A stretch of 20,872 nucleotides of DNA from Collodictyon triciliatum (lineage: Eukaryota > CRuMs), in assembly GCA_043381765.1 (NCBI GenBank), contig JBHJMP010000274.1, positions 1 to 20,872 on the forward strand. Reading direction: 5' to 3'. Below, piece by piece: positions 10,217 to 20,242 of the stretch (positions are counted from its first letter, which is position 1; every line of letters begins with the position of its first letter). Under the pieces are notes generated by a model that did no database searches, was not told where the DNA came from, and saw only the letters and a program-made list of their open reading frames with translations. Made by a program: the position numbers and the translations under genes.

Positions 10217-11104
10217 TTAAGAAAGAAATTGAACGGACATAATGAAATTATAGAGATTTAATGGCTTTGATCTTGCGTCAAAGGTTCGTTCACACGTATA
10301 CAAAGTACCTTCGTTTGCCCCTGAAGTCGCCAGATTCACAGGAGCACTCGATGTGGCATTACCTGCGATGTTCGGAGAAGAATCAGACGTGCTGACTAAC
10401 GCTGCAGCTGCTGCAGCTGCCACCGAAGAAAACCCGGCAGATACGCTGCGGCCATTTGCAGCAGCATAAGTATGCGACTCTAGAAGATGCACCAGCTGGC
10501 GGAAGATATCATCAAACTCCTTGTTGATTTCATCTTCGACGCCAGATACAAGACCGCCAGCTGAGTCGCCAAATTGGCGCTTTGGGTGGTGGAATGTGCG
10601 CTGCTTGGCCCTTTCTCGCAGAGTCTCCAAACGCTGCACGGCATCGAGGATTTCCTGGGCGCGGAGATTGTGCGAGCGGGTGATATCACTGATAGACTCG
10701 AAAGGCGAGGCACTGCGCGATGCAACGCTGCTTGAATTCAAAGAGACTGTTTGGCTGCGCGGCATTGTGTATGCGCTGTGGCTCGAGTGCGGGCGGGCAG
10801 GCAGAAGGCTGTGCAGGTCATCCATTGTTCCTGCGGGCTGTGCAGATTGCGGCCGGAGAGGAGTGCTGCTTCGTGCGAGGCTGGGCTGTTTGCGCAGCGG
10901 TTTGCTTTCTGTGGACGGGAAGAAGCCACCTGGTGGGGTAGAGGGGGCGTGAGTGTGGGCTTTCTGCGTCCCTGATCCTTTGTCTGCAGCCAAGGAGACG
11001 TATTGGGTGGCGCATATCATCTTCGTAAAGTTGTATTTATATGGTTTTGTTCTTTGAGAAGCCATGTTTACTTATATGCTTGTTCCTTTTTGTTTCTCTC
11101 TTCT

Positions 11105-11147
<43 letters not shown>

Positions 11148-13147
11148 AAATATGCTTTGTAGCATCACGTTATGCAAGGGTATGTGGTATTTTGGCCGTG
11201 ATTAGAAATCTCTTAAACAAACTAAGGGACTACAATATATTTTATTCTTTTTCCCTCTATCTTATTATCAAAATCAGCGATGAATAAAGGACGGAATACC
11301 GATTTGCGGGTCGGGAATGGGACTTGAGGGGCGCGTCGCTCGAAGATTGGACACTGCAGAGACACTGGGAAGAGACGAGCGACTTGCTTCCTTGGAGTTC
11401 ATCATGTGCTTGGGCTATTCACTTTCTGAGGCCAGTGCTGTTTGTCTAGCCTTTGCTCGATCTTCTTTGACGCTTTTTTTCTGATTGTTTGGCATCAGCG
11501 GCAAGACCTGGGTTCTATTTCTGCTAAATGATATCACAAATGTAATAATGACATCTTGCTTCAACGACTATTCAAATGTGGAATATACAGTCAATCAGTT
11601 TTGTTTGCCTTGAGCAGACGTTATTTCACGCTATTATGATGCACTTCTTACTCCAATTATGTGTGGATAATGCCTTAAATTGCTTCATAACAAAACAAAC
11701 GGTTGGCTCACTAAACTCTTATGTAGCATGCATTCTCCGCAGATCGCCTCATTCATCTTCCTTTATTTCTCTTTTCTATAATTCCTTTATGGTGTTTGTA
11801 AGGGGAGTGAGAGAGGAGAACAAAACAATAAATGTACGGTGGCAGGAATCATCAGCCGCAAAGAAGAACAGAGAAAAGAAGCAACGTGGGAAAAAACGAG
11901 CTGGGCTTTTCATCCGTTCAGCGAAGAGAAAATATAGCAGACAAAATAAAATAATGAAGCTCAGCAGAAAGCGCCGGGCATCACGGCCGATTTCCATACT
12001 TCTTGCAGAGGTACATCTGCGCCAACGGATCCTTCTCTGCATGGATCAAAAATATCATTACGTCCTGTTCCTTTCCATCGAGTTGTTTAGATATAAAACT
12101 GCTATAATTGAAAAAAACAAAAACAAAAACAAAAAACAACTGCACTATGAAAGGCCTATAACTCAAGAATATTCAAAACCTATCAAGTCGACAGAGAACT
12201 GCGCCAAGACATCCAACTTCTCCCTCGCCCGCACAGTCAGAAGCACCTCAGCATTCACCGAAAAAGCCGCCTTCGAATCATCTACGAAGCAAAAGGAACA
12301 GTCAAAGAGTGAGACAAGCGCAAAAGGGCGATGAATCTTAGAAACGCAGAAACAAACCGGGCAAAGGGAACTGCTCGTCCTTCCTCTTCTTTCTCAAAGC
12401 CGCCTGTGACTCTGCATCACAAAGCAGGCTTTTTGGCGCCGACAATGGTCGCTTCCCAAGGGCTGCATTCTGCTTGGGCCGCTTCGTCTGCTTATTTACA
12501 GATGGCTGCACAGACACGATCGAGTATTTGAGCGGCCGACGAGGCGGCTGCGGTTGCGGCTGGATGAAAAATGTGTGGAAGGCAGCAGAAACGGCGGCGC
12601 TTTGCGAGCTGCTGATTTGTGGAGGGGTCTTTGCCGAGTGGCCGGGCATAGAGACAGAGACCGACAAGTTGTGTTTGTGCTTTGCAAAGGCGGGTTGGGT
12701 TGCGCACAGTGGAAAGGACTTGGCATTGGGCAGCAGCATGGACATCGGGGTTGGGGAAGGTGCAGAGTTTGAAGAGTTTGAGTTTGAGGAATTGGACGAG
12801 TTTGAGTGTGTCGAGAGTGTGTGGAAGTGTTTGCCCGCAGAGAAGCCTGAGGGGCATGATCGGTTAGATTCCGGGGCTGAGAAAGGCCGGCGGCTACTCT
12901 TTTCTTTGCCTGTTTGCTTCTTTTGCCAATAAGGTGTGGTTATGTTTGTGTGTGGGGAAAGTGCTTCATTACCTGGTTCGCAGAAGGGTGACGGGTAGGC
13001 AAACTGGCCCATGAGTTGCGCGATAGAAGGGAGGTTCATCGTGTCTGCGTCTGCCTGGTTGCTTTTGGGGCTGGCTGTTTGGCGATGATGATTTGTTGAT
13101 TTTATTTCAATTAATGATGTGGATGATTTGGTGAGACAGAAAAGCAT
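10217..13147 (-). CDS. Ser/Pro-rich protein with RPxSAP motifs, 5 exons
   Basis: Exons in transcript order: 13147-12358, 12036-12000, 11523-11423, 11353-11300 and 10983-10217. Their sum is 1749 nt, giving 582 residues. An internal ATG at 13039 (MNLPSIAQLMGQF) is an equally good start and gives 546 residues. The protein is mostly low-complexity, with Ser-Asn repeats, a Gln-Pro run and a poly-Ala run. RP-x-S-A-type motifs recur (RRPFSAPES, KRPLSAPKS, LRPQSAQP). Basic patches include LRKKRKDEQ and NNQKKSVKEDRAKARQ. A predicted helix lies near the end (RAQEILDAVQRLETLRERAK). RPxSAP motifs are common in ciliary and microtubule-linked proteins, but that is weak evidence, and no enzyme domain is visible. 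The exon 13147-12358 and the exon 10983-10217 are secure. The small middle exons rest on matching phases. A two-gene reading is possible, because a TAG (11415-11417) and an ATGATG (11405-11400) lie inside the intron 11354-11422. Confidence 0.62.
11109..11143. repeat. Poly-T run (~35 bp)
   Basis: A homopolymer on the plus strand, so poly-A in the minus-strand transcript, inside the intron 10984-11299 of the RPxSAP gene. It is the only long tract here with T on the plus strand. Confidence 0.9.
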
Positions 13148-13513
13148 TAGAAAAGCAAACGCAAATCATTGTGAATGTATGCTGGGAAAGCACTTCGATG
13201 TTTATGTCCCTGTTTCTTTTTTGTCTTGGCTCTGGCTGAATGCAATCATAAAGGGTGAATCGCATTCCTAATTCGCTATACCAGGTGGCGAATTAGGCGA
13301 GGCTACTTCCGCATTTGGGGTTGTTGCTTGGGTGTGTCAATACCGTATTTGGCAGGTCGCTCCGGTGGAAGGGGACGCGCAAAGGGCGGAAGGGCGTGCG
13401 TCTTTGGGTGCTTGGGTGCTTAGAGATGGTTTATTTGGGGGGAAATCTTTGTGTTTTCTGTGTTGTGGTGATGCGCTGCTTGGTGTGATGACGGTGCTGT
13501 GCCGCAGCTCGTT
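13148..13513. other. Spacer between lipase 3' end and RPxSAP gene
   Basis: No coding sequence is supported on either strand. The plus-strand frame 13332-13598 overlaps the lipase's last exon and has no features. A perfect 10-bp inverted repeat is at 13267-13297. The spacer presumably holds the lipase 3' UTR and the RPxSAP promoter. Confidence 0.5.
13267..13297. repeat. Perfect inverted repeat, 10-bp arms, 11-nt loop
   Basis: CCTAATTCGC at 13267-13276 and GCGAATTAGG at 13288-13297 are exact reverse complements. The repeat lies about 120 bp upstream of the ATG at 13147 of the RPxSAP gene, so it could be a dyad protein-binding site or an RNA hairpin. The function is unknown. Confidence 0.6.
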
Positions 13514-16500
13514 TCAGAAGAGCGACGTGACATATTCAAGGAGGACGTCGTTTGGAGATAGAGTAAAGTCGATGTGGTTCAGGTCTGGGAAGACCTGATG
13601 TAATGGATGTGATAAAATTGATAAAATTGATAAAATTGATAAAATTGATAAAATTGATAAAATTGATAAAATTGATAAAATTGATAAAATTGATAAAATT
13701 GATAAAATTGATAAAATTGATAAAATTGATAAAATTGATAAAATTGATAAAATTGATAAAATTGATAAAATTGATATAGAGATGAAAGAGATAAAAAGAG
13801 ATAAAAAGAGATAAAAAGAGATAAAAAGAGATAAAAAGAGATAAAAAGAGATAAAAAGAGATAAAAAGAGATAAAAAGAGATAAAAGAATTATGGATACC
13901 CGTAAGTGGGCCAAATCAGGCCGGTGTTCCCAAAGGGCGTTGTATTGGCGGAGGATGTTTGGGACTGGGATAAGATTGTCCGTTCCACCAGCAAGAAAGT
14001 AAACAGGGATATCCAAACTTGTGTTGGCGAAAGGAAGAGAAATTAAAAAAAAAACTCATGTTCGATTATACTTAAATTGAAAGAGAAAGGAAAAATTTTG
14101 GTTTTCAACCTTGCACGACTTTATATACATTATGAATTTCATTCATATATAAGGTTAGTCAACACCGTTTCTCGAAGGATGTAAACATTTGGGGTGGTTT
14201 ATATCAAAAGGAAAAGGAAAAGTAAAAGTAAAAGAAAAGAAAAAGGCATACAATTTGAATCTCTGCAGAATATCAGTAGGTTCGGGTGTCCCATATACTT
14301 CGATGTTTTTCTCTCTCCCATAATCAAATAACTATAATAATTTTTAATATAAAAAACACCGAAGGCGCTTCACAAGTAAAGTTACCATATTCATTCTCAT
14401 CACATACTCTGAATTTCCCAGAGCGCCAGCATTGAATTCCATGAAGCATCACATTCCTCGAAGCCCCAAAGAGACTATACCGCCGGAAGTCGATTGTTCT
14501 AACGACAGATTTCTACCATTCATTACAAAAGTTTACTATGAAGATGCCACTTTTTATTCTATTTCCACATACATTTGTTTATCAAGGCCCGGTTTGCACA
14601 TATAGAATTTCTCGACATTGACAAAGGTTTTCCTTCTATCATGACAAAGGATTATCATTTAGTTACCTTCACATCCCCACCAAAGGTAAGGGATGCGATG
14701 AAAGAAAGCAGGTCGAGCGTGGCTGTTGTGTTTTTCATATCTTGAAGAATCTTTATCGTCAATTCCTTCAAGGCCCCTTGATAATAAGTACAAAAACATA
14801 AAATAGAAAAAAAAATTAATTCTTATTCGATGCCGAAGAAAAATGTGCACTAGTTTTGATAAGAAAAAAATATGAACAAAAGATAGAGGTACCCTTTGGC
14901 AGTTTGTATGCATAAACGAATGGATTTATAACATATTGAACCGTTGACAATACAATTGATAACGAGAGTGTGACCTGGATTCGATGAATGGATGTTGAAA
15001 TTTTAAATTAAAACACAACCTCCATATTTTTTTTTTTAAAAAAAAAGGAAAGGCAAACCATATTATGACATCCTGCTGGGGAAAGTAAAATAGCTCTTGA
15101 TACGAAGTGCTTTTGCTTCTCAGTACATTTGGATGTTAGATAAAACATGAGAGATGCAGACCCAAGTGAGTGTGCAACAACAGTAATATGCAGGTCATCC
15201 ACGCTTTCTGCAAGTTCTGTATTGTTTTTTTTTTCCGATTACAGCTTTGTTTATTCATTCTCATAAACATCTTGATGCAAATTTTGATACTCGAGGCCAT
15301 CTAAGTGCTGTAAAACAGTACCGATTTCTTTCTTTCGGCATATCTCTCTAATAAATGCTGCTATATCCATCAAACCATATTCGTTTACACTAAAAGTATC
15401 GGTTTTGATAGTCGAGCATTTTAGACATTCAATTATATATTTTTTTTTACTGGCATGAGGGGAAAAAAAAGCAAAAAGGAAAAAAAAAATTCTTTACTGG
15501 CATGCATATTTTTTTTTTAAAAGTGGATACCTGAAATTCCAATATTCTCTATCCGTAATATTTCGATTTGCATGTAAACACGCACCAGCTCCTCTGATTC
15601 ATCAAGTTATAAAAATAAAAACATGCGCAACTTTAAAGCAAGGATAAGAGAAACATGAACGCACGGTTTGATGTTCAATATTTGATTGGCAACATTTCAT
15701 ATAGTATATAAAGTTTAGATCGGTAAGACAAACCGAAGGTTACCGAGATACACATCATATCCTTTGTCAAAAGCACTATAAGCAAGACCACAAACACCTC
15801 CTGAGGCGATGAAAGCACTGCTGCTGTCTAATAAACCATGCTGGAAATACATGACCCTACATCGGAATGTAATTATTATAATTGCAAGAGGTACTTTTCC
15901 TATCAATATGCAGAGAGTACTTCTTTGCATTTGGTCGTGGAATTCGTTGAAGGGTGATAATGTATCCATCCTCTAGAAGAATCATTAATTTAGACATGCA
16001 AATTTGATGCAGTATATAATTACATAGATAGCAGCCTTGAGCATGTGTACATATGATAAATGAAGAACTGAGTTGAAGAAAAGACCTGTAGTTACTTGAG
16101 ATGTTTCGTATGGATAGCCGGCACTTTCAATAACTTCTTTTGTGATGTCTGTGTATGAAATTCACACGCATTTACACGAGTAATTCTAGTTCTTAAAATA
16201 TACGAGGCATGAAGTGGGAATAAATAATGGATAAAAAAAAAAGAAAAACGAAAAAAAGAGGACTTTATTAAAAAGCATTTCTGTAATATACTGAGCGGAG
16301 TCCAAGCTCGTTGTACCTGGTTCTTCATCTGTGTTGCTCGTTTTCCACATAGAAAGTCCCGGCAATTTAAAAAGGGAAAATCCAGAACCGACATGCAGCC
16401 AAAACTCTTTGCATGAAGACCAGAGCCGACTGAAGTAACTTATTCGAACGGAGTGCGAATTCTGGTGTACGAAAAAAACGAAAAAAAAAAGCTCCTATAA

Positions 16501-17894
16501 TGATGAAGTGGTGCTAAATGAGAAACAAAACCATATTTATTGTCGACAGCGTTTCACATTATTTTGGCCGCCTTTAGGAGTTCCCAATAAACCGAAACGA
16601 ACGAAGCCTTTTATCCCGTCCACAACATGGTCAATAAATAAAAGAGTCCTTTCATGTATGTCCTATGTTGACAGCATATGTAAAATTCGGTTTAGTTCAA
16701 AATATTAAATTGTTTGATGTAATTTTCTTTATTTTTTCGGGGTTATATGGGAAAAAGCATTATTAGCTCCACGAATTGAATGGTAGGTATAAAGAGTAAT
16801 ATCCACCTCAAATAGTCCGGTAGATTGGTGCTCGTGAAAATGGACTCTTTCAAGAATAGGTTCATACACGTTCATGTAGAATTGTTCAAATAGGCGGCGA
16901 GCGATGGTTTCGTCTTCTCCGTCTAACATGAATTATATTTACAGTCTCAGGGTAAGTAATGAGGAAAAAACTAAAACGCTCAGCACTTATGCATATATAG
17001 TCACCTGATTCGTTTCTTTGTAATGTGTAAGGAAAGAAGAAAGTCCACGAATCATACAATCTTCTCATAAATGCCACAGGTTTTCTGTTTTTAAAAAAAG
17101 ATGTTGGATAATCATACGACTTAAAGTTAGTCATAAAAATAAACAATAATATTGACAAGAAATATAGAAATACGTATAGAAACAAAAACCAGCATTAACC
17201 AGCATAAAAGTGGACTAAAAATATTTTTGGACCTGAAGTAAGTGGGTTGATTTTCAACTAGCCTAGCACGTTCGCGTAGGTGGTAGTATGGTTGGTAGAA
17301 AAAGTGGAGAATAAGCGAAATGATACCGTTGAGGATTTGAGAGCCCAAAAGCCACGCTATAAGTTTCAAAGCAAATCTGAGCATTTCCCAAAAAACGAGA
17401 AACGAAAAACATAAAACATAAAACATAAAACATAAAACATAAAACATAAAACATAAAACATAAAACATAAAACATAAAACATAAAACATAAAACATAAAA
17501 CATAAAACANNNNNNNNNNNNNNNNNNNNNNNNNNNNNNNNNNNNNNNNNNNNNNNNNNNNNNNNNNNNNNNNNNNNNNNNNNNNNNNNNNNNNNNNNNN
17601 NNNNNNNNNAACATAAAACATAAAACATAAAACATAAAACATAAAACATAAAACATAAAACATAAAACATAAAACATAAAACATAAAACATAAAACATAA
17701 AACATAAAACATAAAACATAAAACATAAAAACAGTGTTGTTGCCTTAGCTTTCTTTCAAACTGTTTGAGAATTCTGATAAGCTAGTAAAAATGGAGGACA
17801 AACACTCAGTGACGACCACCTTGAGAACCTCACGGATCAAGTCCAGTGACATATCCGAAAGCGAGGCGACGGCGTCGATCACTTTGCTTCTCAT
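13514..17894 (-). CDS. Membrane-anchored acid-lipase-type alpha/beta hydrolase, 17 exons
   Basis: Predicted to hydrolyse acylglycerol or steryl esters. Exons in transcript order: 17894-17762, 17356-17233, 17084-17005, 16922-16807, 16461-16317, 16148-16086, 15972-15921, 15856-15734, 15593-15531, 15389-15322, 15216-15059, 14974-14893, 14776-14667, 14512-14408, 14331-14252, 14017-13900 and 13594-13514. Their sum is 1701 nt, giving 566 residues. A hydrophobic segment lies at about 45-66. The AB_hydro_lipase signature is at 211-229 (GYPYE, TTEDGYIITLQRIPRP). QHGLLDSS at 243-250 forms the oxyanion region, followed by KGYDVYLGNLRG. The nucleophile is Ser339 in AHSLGSA. The acid is Asp514 (GGTDNLIP) and the base His547 (NHIDF). 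The long N-terminus, AHSLG elbow and EVYGTPEPTD match the large plant and protist lipases rather than secreted animal acid lipases. All phases agree. The join of exons 1 and 2 across the gapped repeat intron is the weakest point. Confidence 0.9.
13612..13775. repeat. Tandem array, 9-bp unit ATAAAATTG
   Basis: About 18 near-perfect copies in the last lipase intron (13595-13899), directly followed by a second, unrelated array. Confidence 0.97.
13791..13880. repeat. Tandem array, 10-bp unit ATAAAAAGAG
   Basis: Nine exact copies with an A5 tract each turn, starting 15 bp after the ATAAAATTG array in the same lipase intron. It ends about 10 bp before the 5' splice site side of the exon at 13900. 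Confidence 0.97.
17402..17729. repeat. Tandem array, 7-bp unit AAAACAT, with assembly gap
   Basis: Perfect copies of a 7-bp unit lie on both sides of a run of N (17510-17609, exactly 100). The array fills most of the first lipase intron (17357-17761). Its true length is unknown because the gap is a placeholder. Frames reading FYVLCFM through it are not genes. Confidence 0.97.
17510..17609. other. Assembly gap (100 N)
   Basis: Exactly 100 ambiguous bases inside the AAAACAT array. A round number suggests a fixed-size scaffold gap rather than a measured distance. Confidence 0.98.
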
Positions 17895-18718
17895 TCCCAC
17901 CTGGTACAGAAACCTGCTTTTGGTTAGTAAGAGACACATATAAAAAGCTCCGTTCATACTATCAGAGTCTCGCGTGCAACAAACGCAAGGTTGAGGTAGA
18001 GGAGATAGAGTAGGATATAGGAACAAACAAAAAAAAAAGTAAGAAAAGAAAGAAAAAAAGACGCTGGTTCAAGCAGGTTTAAGACATATTGCAAGCGGAT
18101 GCGATCCAAAAGTACGCAGCCCCAGACGAATGCTAAATGAATGCCGCATTCTTCCCGACTGCTTTTTGTCAATATACATTTTGTTCTGATATATATTTGG
18201 TCTCTTCTTGTTTTCTCACTTTGCCATGCGAATTGTGTTCCCAAAGAAGCCCTCCGCATTTTGGTGTAAGGTTACTTTGCACCTGTCATACTCTGGTGCG
18301 TGCTTTTCCCAGGAACTTGGTTCGATGGACACAAACAATCTTCGAATAGGGGCGTGCAAAGAGTGCATTACAGTGCGCGAAATCGATGCCTGCTAAGGTT
18401 GTTCAGCCCGGAGAAAGGGCTGGAAACGTAATCTAGTCATGGCGATTCATTCAACTATTGCTTATAGAAAAAGTAGCACGCTTTTGTTAGAGTTTATTAT
18501 GTTCGGGCACATGAAGATTGTCTGCAAGATTTCATAGCGGCAAAACTAAACCGACTTGGCCAGAGATCAAAATTGCAACAAAAGACAGAGATAGAGCGCA
18601 CGGAAAAAACACCGAGAATTTTTTTTTTAAAGAATTTGATATTATATTTATCTATATAGTTAGATAAATATAATATCAGAATTTAAATAATATAAAAAAT
18701 TCATCACAGGATGCACCG
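17895..18718. other. Spacer between lipase start and membrane protein B
   Basis: I find no supported gene. A minus-strand frame at 17954-18259 (101 codons) is partly hydrophobic but has no homology I recognise, and it overlaps the likely lipase promoter/5' UTR. The section 18200-18450 is less AT-rich than its flanks and includes a short stem (CAGCCC, seven bases, GGGCTG) near 18400. The end next to membrane protein B is very AT-rich and holds a strong inverted repeat. Confidence 0.45.
18637..18678. repeat. Perfect 18-bp inverted repeat (hairpin), 6-nt loop
   Basis: TGATATTATATTTATCTA (18637-18654) and its exact reverse complement (18661-18678) are separated by TATAGT. It begins about 40 bp beyond the stop codon of membrane protein B, so it would fold as a hairpin in that gene's 3' UTR. 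It could be a processing signal or the relic of a small inverted-repeat element. Confidence 0.85.
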
Positions 18719-20242
18719 TCAAGAGAAATAAAATATGGCCCAAAACATAAAGGAAACACAAAAATTACTGTGTGTGAAGAGAAGTATTTTGTTGAGCGGT
18801 TTCCACGTCAATATGTCATAGTCCTTGACACGACCCTGTCGTATTTCAAGGGTAAGAGAAATGATGTCGGACAAGAGCTCGAAGATAAACTGAACAGCTA
18901 TTTGATTAATGCATTCAATGGGTGACCGAATCGGCTTGAAAGATGAACCCTTAACCAACGGGTGAACAAAATACATCAGCATAGGTGCAAGGATGATAGA
19001 GTAAACCTCAGACGCGATGCCATCGCAGAGACACTTTGCCCTGAACAAATTAGAGTCTTTAACATATTCTTCCTCTCTACTGGACAGATTTGATTCTGGT
19101 GCGATTTGGTTGCTACCTTCTGGATTAAATGATTCGTTCGTTCTTCCCGTAGGTACTAATTGGACTAGTTTCCTGGAGTTGGAAAAACGTGAGATTCTCG
19201 AGTAGGCAGCAGATGAGTAATATTGGAGTCTAAAAACGAGCCTTGTTCGATATTCGAAAGACATGGTAGCGATTATTTCAATTAGAGCAGTGGTTAAGTT
19301 TACCAGAATAAATTCGAAAGTAAGTGCGCTCTCTGTGGACAAAGTTGAGACTAAAACTCTTCCTAGCAACTGAATATAATGATTGCACATCGTGTTCACA
19401 ATAAACCTTTTCTGTATATGATCCTTGGACAAAGTGTAAATGAATTTCTTCTGGACCCAATTGGAAAAACTGAAACTCAATGGAAATATTAAGAATCGCA
19501 GGATTAGCTGAGTTGTTAATGGGGAGTTTATGTATAGAAGCAAAATGTTATGGAAAAGGAAGACAGCAAAAATATAGTGAGCAATCAATCCTTTCACTAA
19601 AGCTGACACAGAGCCGTCTTTTGTCAAAATATAATATTCTTGTTGCTCGCTGGTTGTAGTTTCAGAATTTTTCGATCTGTATATTATGTAAAATCCCAGT
19701 CCAATCCAAAACAACTGATTGATTCTCCCCACGTTCAAAGTTGCATCATTCGAACTAAGCAACACGTTTAAAATGACATCCAACAAAGAACCAGGAAGCA
19801 AAGCAAATATCACGGCATTTTTTGAAAATCGGAGGCTGAAAATCTCTTTTGCGGCCAAAATGATTGATGCCCAAAATGATAATATTCTCAGGAAGTCTTG
19901 CAGTTTTCCGTATATCACCCCTAATACGACATCAAGCAGCGCAGGGGAGAGGACGATGGATGGCAGAAAATATAACCATAGGATTAGCACGTTTGATGCG
20001 AGAACCGCTAGGATCTTTAGTAAAACTTGGATCCATACGCTACATGCTTTCTTTGTAGACTCCTTCCAGCCTGGCACACTGCTGCTGTCAGGATAGTATT
20101 TTTCTCTTTGCTGGGGCAGGTTGCTCTTGTCCTCTTTCTCCATTTGCTCCCCAACCTTTTCAGTTGCTTTTGGATTCGATTCCTCTAGCTCTGCTGTTGA
20201 CAGCCCGGAAAAGTCTGGTGGTACATCGCTTGGCTCAGACAT
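18719..20242 (-). CDS. Intronless multi-pass membrane protein, unknown family (paralogue B)
   Basis: A single frame of 507 residues, homologous to the protein encoded at 720-2363. I do not recognise the family. A polar N-terminus of about 65 residues precedes hydrophobic segments near 70-100, 118-136, 143-163, 172-188, 212-236, 244-260, 308-328, 408-428, 445-467 and 484-505. Shared blocks include EIFSLRFS (134-140), YYILTKDGSVSALVKGL (203-219), CNHYIQLLGRVLVSTLSTESAL (286-307), EFILVNL (310-316), YRTRLVFRLQ (331-340) and EEYVKDSNLFRAK (391-403). Both genes lack introns and point the same way. The protein is 40 residues shorter than paralogue A, mainly because of a shorter N-terminus. A TATA-like element lies about 76 bp upstream of the start. 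A transport or channel role is possible but not shown. Confidence 0.88.
   Translation of the reverse strand: MSEPSDVPPDFSGLSTAELEESNPKATEKVGEQMEKEDKSNLPQQREKYYPDSSSVPGWKESTKKACSVWIQVLLKILAVLASNVLILWLYFLPSIVLSPALLDVVLGVIYGKLQDFLRILSFWASIILAAKEIFSLRFSKNAVIFALLPGSLLDVILNVLLSSNDATLNVGRINQLFWIGLGFYIIYRSKNSETTTSEQQEYYILTKDGSVSALVKGLIAHYIFAVFLFHNILLLYINSPLTTQLILRFLIFPLSFSFSNWVQKKFIYTLSKDHIQKRFIVNTMCNHYIQLLGRVLVSTLSTESALTFEFILVNLTTALIEIIATMSFEYRTRLVFRLQYYSSAAYSRISRFSNSRKLVQLVPTGRTNESFNPEGSNQIAPESNLSSREEEYVKDSNLFRAKCLCDGIASEVYSIILAPMLMYFVHPLVKGSSFKPIRSPIECINQIAVQFIFELLSDIISLTLEIRQGRVKDYDILTWKPLNKILLFTHSNFCVSFMFWAIFYFS

Noticed and set aside
10521-10952. Plus-strand frame of 143 codons
   Set aside because: Antisense shadow of the long Ser-rich exon 10217-10983, whose minus-strand composition is more protein-like and has matching splice phases.
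11576-12334. 252-codon open frame on the plus strand
   Set aside because: It covers the introns and a small exon of the minus-strand RPxSAP gene. The composition shifts along it (hydrophobic, then Lys/Arg-rich), no domain is recognisable, and all three plus frames are open near its end, so it looks like chance.
12474-12932. Plus-strand frame of 152 codons, Glu-rich
   Set aside because: Complement of the Ser/Asn-rich repeat and Pro-rich region in the RPxSAP first exon. The minus frame is longer and is joined in phase to further exons.
12897-12962. Possible optional 66-nt intron inside the RPxSAP first exon
   Set aside because: A GT donor and an AG acceptor of matching phase exist, but the frame is open throughout and the segment length is a multiple of three, so there is no need to splice it.
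17127-17726. 199-codon frame with FYVLCFM repeats
   Set aside because: It reads through the 7-bp array and the N gap. Only the part below about 17356 is a lipase exon.
17954-18259. 101-codon minus-strand frame upstream of the lipase
   Set aside because: It overlaps the probable lipase 5' region in another frame. It has no recognisable homology, and its second half is a low-complexity Phe/Leu stretch.
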